A model generated the notes under the pieces. The model made no database searches and was not told where the DNA came from. It saw only the letters and a list, made by a program, of their open reading frames with translations. A DNA stretch of 6,033 nt. It comes from an uncultured Acidobacteriota bacterium. GTDB lineage: Bacteria > Acidobacteriota > Blastocatellia > Pyrinomonadales > Pyrinomonadaceae. The position numbers were made by a program, and so were the translations under genes. The DNA lies in assembly GCA_902826505.1 (NCBI GenBank), contig CADEFG010000337.1, forward strand, positions 1-6,033. Direction: 5' to 3'. Below, piece after piece: positions 1 through 5,013 of the stretch. The first letter of the stretch is position 1. Each line of letters opens with the position of its first letter.

Positions 1-18
1 ACAATTTCCCCAATAGAT

Positions 19-47
19 TTGACTTAAAGGCTGGTTTCTCTTATACT
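19..47 (+). promoter_or_regulatory. Sigma70-type promoter of the rplU-rpmA operon
   Basis: A -35 element TTGACT (19-24) and a -10 element TATACT (42-47) are separated by exactly 17 bp, one mismatch each from the consensus. Transcription would start near 54, giving a leader of about 54 nt before the rplU ATG. The position directly ahead of a ribosomal-protein gene supports the call. The start site is inferred from spacing only. Confidence 0.75.
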
Positions 48-61
48 CTATGGTTTTCGAC

Positions 62-94
62 TAGCGGAAGATTTTGCCGCTAAATACGAGGGAG
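62..94 (+). promoter_or_regulatory. rplU leader hairpin and Shine-Dalgarno region
   Basis: A 6-bp perfect stem, TAGCGG (62-67) with CCGCTA (77-82), encloses a 9-nt loop inside the predicted leader. It is followed by the purine-rich GAGGGAG (88-94), which would act as the Shine-Dalgarno sequence about 13 nt before the ATG, slightly far. Many r-protein operons are autoregulated through leader structures, and L21 leaders are known in Firmicutes. Whether this small hairpin does so is only a guess. Confidence 0.4.
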
Positions 95-107
95 AATTCA
101 AGTAAAA

Positions 108-398
108 ATGAGTTACGCAATTATCAGAACAGGCGGAAAACAATTTCCCGTCACGGAAGGTCAAACCTTACGCGTCCCGACGATCGATGCCGAGGCAGGC
201 AAAAAAGTGGACATCGAAACGCTCGTGGTCGGCGAAGGCAAAGACGCCAAATTCGGCAGCGCGACCTTAAAAGCAACCGTTGTCGGGCATGGCAAAGGCG
301 ACAAGGTGATTGTTTTCAAGAAAAAACGCCGCAAACAATACAAACGCAAACAAGGTCACCGGCAAGGTTACACGGAAATCAAGATTGAAAAGATTTAG
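108..398 (+). CDS. rplU: 50S ribosomal protein L21
   Basis: Encodes the 96-aa large-subunit protein L21, which binds 23S rRNA. The N-terminus MSYAIIRTGGKQF is the conserved family start. The C-terminal basic block around residues 70-92 (FKKKRRKQYKRKQGHRQGY) carries the L21 signature with the Gly-His-Arg-Gln core. The length is close to the usual ~100 aa, so the gene is intact. The ATG at 108 is preceded by GAGGGAG and gives the conserved N-terminus exactly; the longer overlapping frame from 74 is a shadow. It is followed by rpmA after 85 nt, the standard bacterial rplU-rpmA pair, and both are probably transcribed from the promoter at 19-47. Nothing unusual is seen in the protein itself. Confidence 0.98.
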   Translation: MSYAIIRTGGKQFPVTEGQTLRVPTIDAEAGKKVDIETLVVGEGKDAKFGSATLKATVVGHGKGDKVIVFKKKRRKQYKRKQGHRQGYTEIKIEKI

Positions 399-400
399 TT

Positions 401-405
401 GGAGG
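401..405 (+). promoter_or_regulatory. Displaced Shine-Dalgarno sequence, probably for rpmA
   Basis: GGAGG followed by TAAAA lies 3 nt after the rplU stop, exactly where a Shine-Dalgarno sequence for a tightly spaced rpmA would be. The rpmA ATG is instead 78 nt further on, beyond the repeat hairpin. The bases immediately before that ATG (CAAAATAGATTT) contain no good Shine-Dalgarno match. It is inferred, not shown, that this site still serves rpmA. Confidence 0.45.
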
Positions 406-413
406 TAAAAGGC

Positions 414-476
414 TTTTGGTCTTTGGTCTTTGGCTTTAGTTTTCTAAATCCAAAATCCAAAATCTAAAATCCAAAA
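414..476 (+). repeat. Heptad-repeat imperfect hairpin between rplU and rpmA
   Basis: The left arm repeats TTTGGTC (415-421, 422-428) with a variant beginning at 429. The right arm has four heptads of ATCCAAA type (448-454, 455-461, 462-468 as ATCTAAA, 469-475). The arms are complementary around a centre TTTAG-TTTT-CTAAA (435-448), so the segment can fold into one long hairpin with mismatches spaced about every seven bases. Composition is unlike the flanking genes, and the layout resembles a small dispersed intergenic repeat. It may be a mobile or slippage-expanded element. It is not a CRISPR, since there are no spacers. Confidence 0.75.
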
Positions 477-483
477 TAGATTT

Positions 484-774
484 ATGGCTCATAAGAAAGG
501 TGTAGGTTCATCAAGAAACGGGCGCGATTCAGCCGCGCAGAGATTAGGCTTAAAAAAATTCGGCGGCGAGCACGTTCTCGGCGGTAATATTCTGGCGCGT
601 CAACGCGGCACGAAATGGAAACCGGGCAAAAACGTCGGGCGCGGCAAAGACGACACGCTTTTTGCTTTGATCGAGGGTTTTGTCAAATTTGAGAATAAAG
701 GTCAAAAAGGCAAATTCATCAGCGTTTACGCCGAAGGCGCCACCGAGCTTCAACCGAAAACGGAAGCGGCTTAA
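484..774 (+). CDS. rpmA: 50S ribosomal protein L27
   Basis: Encodes a 96-aa L27, the large-subunit protein whose N-terminal tail reaches the peptidyl-transferase centre. The N-terminus MAHKKGVGSSRNGRDS and the segment with GNILARQRG, PG.NVGRGKD and TLFALI are hallmark L27 motifs. There is no Firmicutes-type cleavable extension before MAHKKG. The protein is slightly longer than the common ~85 aa because of a short C-terminal tail ending KTEAA. The ATG at 484 is fixed by the conserved N-terminus, although no Shine-Dalgarno lies close before it; a repeat hairpin separates it from GGAGG at 401-405. It is the last gene of the operon, followed by a strong terminator 22 nt after the stop. Confidence 0.98.
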   Translation: MAHKKGVGSSRNGRDSAAQRLGLKKFGGEHVLGGNILARQRGTKWKPGKNVGRGKDDTLFALIEGFVKFENKGQKGKFISVYAEGATELQPKTEAA

Positions 775-796
775 ATCAGTTAATTATTTTTTTATC

Positions 797-838
797 AAAA
801 GATGTCGGTATTGTTTTTAACAACGTCGACATCTTTTT
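797..838 (+). terminator. Intrinsic terminator of the rplU-rpmA operon
   Basis: A stem AAAAGATGTCG (797-807) pairs with CGACATCTTTT (827-837). An upper stem TTGTT (811-815) with AACAA (819-823) closes on a TTT loop, and a T-run at 834-838 follows. It begins 22 nt after the rpmA stop, as expected for an operon-ending rho-independent terminator. Confidence 0.85.
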
Positions 839-1000
839 ATGTTTGAAAATTTTATTTTTAATAAAGAAAAGCTGGCGGTCAGACGAATATCAATAATTTC
901 AGAAGGTTTTCCGAATTATAAAATTTTCCGACGGATTAATTTCATCAACTTCAACCCGAAATTTACAATTTGCATCCGAAACTTCTGAAAAGAAGCACCA
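839..1000. other. AT-rich intergenic stretch with no gene seen
   Basis: No convincing coding frame lies here on either strand. Visible structure is limited to a TTTTCCGA direct repeat (907-914 and 924-931) and a small hairpin, CTTCT (982-986) with AGAAG (991-995), closed by GAAA. It forms the left part of an approximately 395-bp AT-rich spacer leading to the DnaA-box-like cluster and the RNA gene promoter. Confidence 0.5.
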
Positions 1001-1002
1001 AA

Positions 1003-1056
1003 AATTATTTTTTTTCAATTTTAAAAATTTTTTTTGAGTTAGTTTTTTGAAGTTTT
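1003..1056. other. Phased T-tract, very AT-rich segment (possible unwinding or bent DNA)
   Basis: This stretch is almost entirely A/T. It has T-runs at 1008-1015, 1019-1022, 1028-1035, 1043-1048 and 1053-1056, with centres about 9-14 bp apart, roughly one helical turn. Such spacing is typical of intrinsically curved DNA, and the low GC would also make it easy to melt. It abuts the first DnaA-box-like site at 1053. The function is inferred. Confidence 0.5.
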
Positions 1057-1170
1057 GCACAAGTCTCCGACCAAATCACTAAAAACCGCTGAAAATTTAA
1101 ACTACTCCTTAAAAATGGTTGCAAAGTTTTCCACAACTTTTTCCACAGGCAATAGTAAATTTTTTCCACA
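1053..1170 (+). promoter_or_regulatory. Cluster of four DnaA-box-like sites
   Basis: Four 9-mers match the relaxed DnaA-box consensus TTWTNCACA without mismatch, all on the + strand: TTTTGCACA (1053-1061) and TTTTCCACA at 1127-1135, 1139-1147 and 1162-1170. The last three start 12 and 23 bp apart, close to one and two helical turns, so bound proteins would lie on the same face. The cluster lies next to a very AT-rich, T-tract-phased segment, the usual arrangement of a replication origin. It could equally be a DnaA-titration or regulatory site for the RNA promoter 65 bp downstream. Neither dnaA nor dnaN is in view. Another factor recognising the same word is possible. Confidence 0.5.
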
Positions 1171-1234
1171 GTTTGTTCAAAAAATGCCAGTAGAATAAGG
1201 GCAAAACTTAAAGTATTTTCTATGCATTTACCTC

Positions 1235-1262
1235 TTGACAAGAAAAAAAAAGAGTGTAGAAT
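1235..1262 (+). promoter_or_regulatory. Sigma70-type promoter of the structured RNA gene
   Basis: A perfect -35 hexamer TTGACA (1235-1240) and a -10 hexamer TAGAAT (1257-1262) are separated by 16 bp, with an A-rich run of nine A inside the spacer. Transcription would begin near 1269, just before the first hairpin of the RNA. No open reading frame with a Shine-Dalgarno follows, which fits an RNA gene. Confidence 0.75.
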
Positions 1263-1268
1263 CGCTCC

Positions 1269-1794
1269 TACAAGTCAAAAATGCTTACGGGCTTTTGACC
1301 GGTACAAGGAAAGGCAGACAGAGCGGTGACGCATTGTTTGAGGGCAGCGAAAGACGGAAAACAGTTGCTATGACGCCTTGAATCGAAGCCGAAAGGCTTG
1401 CTTACGAAACGGTTGAAAAACTTTTTCGGGTTGGTCGGATAAAAACGAACAACACTTTTTGGCAAGGAACCACCAGGAAGGAGCAAAAGTCGCTCATGAG
1501 GCGTAAGCCAAGTGAGCCTCGTTGCCGGGAACGTAACCGGCGGTGGAGGAAAAGCCACCACAACAAAAACCTATCGGCACAGTCTTTCGAGAGAAAGACA
1601 GCAGAGTGTGAAAACAAATTGTGTGCTGACCGGAAAGACGCTCGCCGCGAGCATTTTCGGGATACAAAAAAACCGGCGAATCGAACGTGTACATGCGAGA
1701 TTCGCCAACCTTAATCTAAAGATACTTCGGTATCTGCTGAATAAGGCAAAAATTAGGCGCTGCGTTGATCTCTCAACGCAGCGCCTAGTTTTTT
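1269..1794 (+). ncRNA. Large structured non-coding RNA of unknown family (about 525 nt)
   Basis: A promoter and a strong terminator bracket a region lacking plausible coding frames but packed with perfect stems, all read from the + strand. In order: 1274-1280/1293-1299; GCG-GTGA-CGC (1323-1332); a closing helix CAAGG (1305-1309)/CCTTG (1376-1380); AAGCC-GAAA-GGCTT (1386-1399); GGCAA (1461-1465)/TTGCC (1522-1526) enclosing GCTCA/TGAGC (1492-1496/1513-1517) and GGC-GTAA-GCC (1500-1509); GCCGG/CCGGC (1524-1528/1537-1541, an alternative to TTGCC); GGTGG/CCACC (1542-1546/1555-1559); helix 1575-1581/1622-1628 enclosing GTCTTTC-GAGA-GAAAGAC (1582-1599); CCGGAAA/TTTTCGG (1630-1636/1654-1660) enclosing 1640-1652; GGCGAATC/GATTCGCC (1675-1682/1699-1706); and AGATAC-TTCG-GTATCT (1720-1735). 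Helix order and GNRA/UUCG loops indicate a folded RNA. I recognise no conserved core of RNase P, tmRNA, SRP, 6S or self-splicing introns, so the function is unknown. Confidence 0.75.
1751..1794. terminator. Long perfect, bidirectional intrinsic terminator
   Basis: A 14-bp perfect stem, AGGCGCTGCGTTGA (1755-1768) with its complement (1773-1786), closes on a 4-nt TCTC loop. It is extended by T-A and G-U pairs, then A/T pairs, with a T6 run at 1789-1794 on the + strand. An A-run at 1748-1752 gives a U-run on the - strand, so it can also stop the delta-60 gene transcript, whose stop codon is at 1800-1802. It is therefore shared by the RNA gene and the convergent operon. Confidence 0.92.
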
Positions 1795-1799
1795 GCTTT

Positions 1800-4553
1800 C
1801 TATTCCTCCGCGAAAAAATTTATATCGGTCAATTCGTCATTGACGACCAAAACTTGCGAAGATTGGTCGAATATATAACGCTTTGAGCTGACGGAAATAA
1901 CATAAAATTCACCGACCGGAATTTCATCGAAACGAAAATATCCAAACGAATTTGTGCGAGCCGTTAAAATATTGCCGGTTTTATCAGTCATCGTCACGAT
2001 CACGTTGCGAATGCCGTTTCCCTTTGCCGACAAAACTCTGCCGGAAACCGAAACATTTGCCGCCGTTGGAATAAATTCGTTTTGATAGCGCGCAATCGCA
2101 AAATCGTAATTCGTTCCGTTCCAGGTTCTACCCGCTGTCAGAATTCTGTCGTTCAGGTAAAATCCCAAAGCATTGATGCGGGCATCGTTATTCGGAAACA
2201 GCGTGCTCGTTCTGCCGAGTGTGCCGAAGCCGAACGCCAGCGAACCGTCGGCATTGAGTTTTGCCAAACTGAATCTTTCACCTGTTCCCGGATCGCTTGC
2301 GCCGCCGACAATTAACTGTCCGTCAGGTTGAATCAACAAAGCGTTTGCTTCATCATTCGGATTCCCCACGACAAAATCAATCAGCGAAATGCCGTTCGTG
2401 CCGAAATTTTCGTACAAATTCGGGTCAAGCGCACCGTTTGATTCATATCGAAGCACCGCAAAATCGCGATCGCCGCTCGTATTTAATCCTGTCGAAGTAA
2501 CAACGATCTTGTCATCGGATTGAACCGCCAAATCGGTTGCGCGGTCATTCAAAGATGAAGACATATCGGTCGTGACAATTCCGCTCGTGCCGAAGGTCGT
2601 GTCGGAGGCAAAGGTCGTGAGTTTGCGCGAAACGCCGATAAAATCGCTCGTTCCGTCGTTACCGTATCCGGCGACGATCAATTTGCCGTCCGATCGCAGA
2701 GCGCACTCGAGGATTTCGTTATTATTGGCGTTGCCAAAATTTGAAAATGTGTCTTGTTCAAGCGTTCCGGTCGCCGAAATCCGAACGATTTTACCGTTTC
2801 TCGTGGCTAAACCCGAACCGTTTGAGCCGCAACCGATAATTTTCCCGTCGGTTTGCACAGCGACACCGTAGATCCGCGAAATTGCGCTGCTTGTAAAAAC
2901 GCCGTCGCCGCTGAAATTTGTGTCGAGAATTCCGGCGGACGTGAACTTTGCAACAATTCCGCCGACCGGAATTCCGACTTCACCCGCAACTAAAAAACTG
3001 CCGTCAGCGAGAATTTTCAGATCATTGAAATATGTCGAAGTTGAAGAATTAGTGTATTCAAAAATTCCTTCGTCCATGAATGATGTGTCGAGCGTGCCGT
3101 CTGACTTCAGCCGAAGCAGTTTTGCGGTATTGTATGACTGATTCGGAACTTCGCCCCAACCGGCAACCAAAATTTTGCCGTTCGGCAAACTCGCAATCGC
3201 TTCGACCGAAGTAAATTCCTGCGCGGACAAAACAGTTTGCTTGATTGTACCGTCGCCAGCCGCAAAATTCAGACTCGTATCAACCGCGCCGTCAACGTTA
3301 AACCGTTGTGTGCAAACGGCATTATCAGTCGGATTTGATAAACGCTCCTGCGAACCGATTGCCACGATTTTGCCTTCTGTCTGCAACGCGAGATCCGAAC
3401 CTTGCTCGCACCATTGCGAACGCACGATGCCGTTCCCATCAAAACTCGGATCGAAAGTTCCGTCCGCATTGAGCCGCAAAAGCGTGAAATCTTCGACCAC
3501 AAAAAGCGCTGCCACGCTATAAGTCGTGTCGCCGATTGCCAGAATTTTTCCGTCCGTCTGCGCGGCAAGGTCATTAAAATATTTGTCGCCGCTGCCGATG
3601 TTCAGATTCGAAAGTTTGATGCCGTCGCCGTCAAAAGAAGTGTCGAGCGAACCGTCGGAATTGTAGCGGACAATCGCGGCTTCGGTTTCGCTTCCGTTTG
3701 CGCCCGGACCGCCGCCGACAACGATTTTTCCGTCCGTTTGAATCGCTAAACTTCTCGCTTCGCTGTCGCCTGCATAGACAGCAGTTACAGCGATTCCGTC
3801 GGTGTCAAAGCTCGTGTCGAGTGCCCCCGAAGTCAGCAAACGAACAGTCGAAATATCGCCGCCCGCAGAAATCGAACTCGTTCCCGCGACGACAATTCTG
3901 CCGTTTGATTGAATTGCCAAACCGTACGGCTCGTAGTGATTCGGACTGAGCGAAGCGATCCCGTCCGTGTCGAAAGTCGTATCGAGTGCGCCGTTCGTAT
4001 TCAGCCGTATGATGATTGATTCGCCCGACAACCCGCGCGAACCGATGACGATTTTTGCGTCAGTTTGAAGCGCGACCGAAAGCGCAACTCCCGCGCTCGT
4101 GATTTCAAAAATTCCGTCGCCGCTAAATGTCGTATCGAGCGTTCCGTTCGCATTCAGCCGAATAACGTATGCTTCCGTCGTAGAATTACTTTGCCCGACC
4201 GCGACGATTTTGCCGTCCGTCTGAATGGCAACGGCGTTCAAAACATCCGAGTTTGAATTGTGCAGAAGAAAAATTCCGTCACTGCTAAACGTCGTATCGA
4301 GCGTTCCGTCAGCGTTATAACGCGCCGCCAAATAATCAACGCTATTGACGGCAGCGAAACGGCTTCCGACAACGACGATTTTTCCGTCCGTCTGCACCGC
4401 GACATCGTTTGCGCGCTCATCAACCTGCGCTGCCAAAAAATCCGAAACGACATAACCGCCCGAAACGCCGAACGTCGTATCCAAATCTCCCGGCAACGCA
4501 AAAATCGTGGAAAACGAAAGTAAAAACAGTACTAAAATATATAGCTTTTGCAT
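1800..4553 (-). CDS. Secreted delta-60 repeat protein with C-terminal CarboxypepD_reg-like domain
   Basis: A 917-aa predicted exported protein. Residues 1-19 (MQKLYILVLFLLSFSTIFA) look like a signal peptide. About 14 repeats of 50-65 aa follow, each with a TDGKIVVVG-like strand and ending in an LDTTFxxDGI-like motif; this is the delta-60 repeat (DUF5122-type) pattern. Late copies are degenerate (LEQDTF, LDPNLYENFG, LAFGFG). Residues ~832-917 contain SGRVL, a variable loop, TNSFGYFRFDEIPVGEFYVISV and a final strand, typical of the carboxypeptidase-regulatory-like beta-sandwich. Delta-60 repeats are generally taken to form extracellular beta-rich, propeller-like structures; no enzymatic residues are evident. 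The ATG at 4553 has a GAGG Shine-Dalgarno that overlaps the stop of the upstream lipoprotein gene, with a 9-bp gap. A cell-surface or secreted binding role is inferred only. Confidence 0.9.
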   Translation of the reverse strand: MQKLYILVLFLLSFSTIFALPGDLDTTFGVSGGYVVSDFLAAQVDERANDVAVQTDGKIVVVGSRFAAVNSVDYLAARYNADGTLDTTFSSDGIFLLHNSNSDVLNAVAIQTDGKIVAVGQSNSTTEAYVIRLNANGTLDTTFSGDGIFEITSAGVALSVALQTDAKIVIGSRGLSGESIIIRLNTNGALDTTFDTDGIASLSPNHYEPYGLAIQSNGRIVVAGTSSISAGGDISTVRLLTSGALDTSFDTDGIAVTAVYAGDSEARSLAIQTDGKIVVGGGPGANGSETEAAIVRYNSDGSLDTSFDGDGIKLSNLNIGSGDKYFNDLAAQTDGKILAIGDTTYSVAALFVVEDFTLLRLNADGTFDPSFDGNGIVRSQWCEQGSDLALQTEGKIVAIGSQERLSNPTDNAVCTQRFNVDGAVDTSLNFAAGDGTIKQTVLSAQEFTSVEAIASLPNGKILVAGWGEVPNQSYNTAKLLRLKSDGTLDTSFMDEGIFEYTNSSTSTYFNDLKILADGSFLVAGEVGIPVGGIVAKFTSAGILDTNFSGDGVFTSSAISRIYGVAVQTDGKIIGCGSNGSGLATRNGKIVRISATGTLEQDTFSNFGNANNNEILECALRSDGKLIVAGYGNDGTSDFIGVSRKLTTFASDTTFGTSGIVTTDMSSSLNDRATDLAVQSDDKIVVTSTGLNTSGDRDFAVLRYESNGALDPNLYENFGTNGISLIDFVVGNPNDEANALLIQPDGQLIVGGASDPGTGERFSLAKLNADGSLAFGFGTLGRTSTLFPNNDARINALGFYLNDRILTAGRTWNGTNYDFAIARYQNEFIPTAANVSVSGRVLSAKGNGIRNVIVTMTDKTGNILTARTNSFGYFRFDEIPVGEFYVISVSSKRYIFDQSSQVLVVNDELTDINFFAEE

Positions 4554-4562
4554 CTTTTTACC

Positions 4563-5009
4563 TCACGGCGTTTCGATTTTTGTGATGCTGACGGCACATC
4601 CCGTTTTTGCGTCGGCGACGTTTTCGCCTGTAATTTTGATAACTTTTCCCGCACCGATTTCCTTGCCGTCGTCGGTATAAACAAGCAGATCGTTCCAGGT
4701 ATAATTTTGCGAAAAAGGCTTGATCTTGTTCGGTTCAGATTTGGTGGTCGTCCAAATCGTGACCTTCACGGCATCGCCGCTCGCATCGGCTTTGGTCATC
4801 AAAAATATTTGATAACCGACCGCCGTGATCGCGCCGCCTTTCGTCAATTGAATCGTGTCAATCGTTTTCGGCAGCGAAAGATAGCCTTGCGTAATGACCT
4901 TTGTGCCTACGGGTTGAGCGCAAACGTCTTTGATTTCAAAGGGTTTCGGCGAACTACAGCCGGACATCGAAAAAACACAGATGATAAGAATAATTTTTAG
5001 AATTTTCAT
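4563..5009 (-). CDS. Small putative lipoprotein, possibly OB-fold
   Basis: A 148-aa protein with an N-terminal hydrophobic segment (residues 3-15) ending in the lipobox SMSGC, where Cys18 would be lipidated, so it is predicted to be anchored in the envelope. The mature part is mostly short beta-strands: GTKVITQGYLSL (35-46), YQIFLM (66-71), VKVTIW (81-86), LLVYTDDGKEIG (108-119) and GKVIKITGEN (121-130). This resembles small OB-fold proteins, but I cannot confirm that. Cys30 and Cys138 could form a disulfide. It starts 4 bp after the stop of the HExxH gene, and its own stop overlaps the Shine-Dalgarno of the delta-60 gene, so the three are probably co-transcribed. Function unknown. Confidence 0.8.
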   Translation of the reverse strand: MKILKIILIICVFSMSGCSSPKPFEIKDVCAQPVGTKVITQGYLSLPKTIDTIQLTKGGAITAVGYQIFLMTKADASGDAVKVTIWTTTKSEPNKIKPFSQNYTWNDLLVYTDDGKEIGAGKVIKITGENVADAKTGCAVSITKIETP

Positions 5010-5013
5010 AATT

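Noticed and set aside
414..476. CRISPR array
   Set aside because: The repeats are 7 bp and contiguous, with no unique spacers and no cas genes.
1005..1241. 78-aa minus-strand frame across the AT-rich spacer
   Set aside because: It is explained by low-complexity A/T sequence (Lys/Phe/Leu-rich), starts with TTG and lies over the box cluster and T-tracts.
1675..1706. Group II intron domain V
   Set aside because: The hairpin has the right size (32 nt) but lacks the AGC catalytic triad and GNRA cap. No GUGYG 5' splice site or intron-encoded protein is present.
1269..1794. RNase P RNA (rnpB)
   Set aside because: Some words look similar (AAGGAAAGG near 1306, ACAAAAAAACCGG near 1664-1675), but the conserved P4 core GAGGAAAGUCC and its 3' partner ACAGAA are absent, and the latter region is mostly used in a perfect hairpin (1675-1706). 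A covariance search would settle it.
1269..1794. tmRNA
   Set aside because: There is no tRNA-like acceptor with CCA, no T-loop motif in the right place and no tag reading frame ending in a typical ALAA-like sequence.
1268..1886. Overlapping reading frames of 66-124 aa on both strands inside the RNA gene
   Set aside because: They overlap one another, have no Shine-Dalgarno sequences, are rich in Arg/Ser/Phe typical of random frames, and run through the perfect stems and terminator.
2082..4523. Plus-strand and alternative-frame minus-strand frames across the delta-60 gene
   Set aside because: They are shadows of a repetitive gene whose own frame shows a signal peptide, periodic motifs and a recognisable C-terminal domain.
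4548..5000. 150-aa plus-strand frame opposite the lipoprotein gene
   Set aside because: The minus-strand frame has a lipobox, operon spacing and protein-like strand pattern; the plus frame is rich in Arg/Phe/Asp without motifs.
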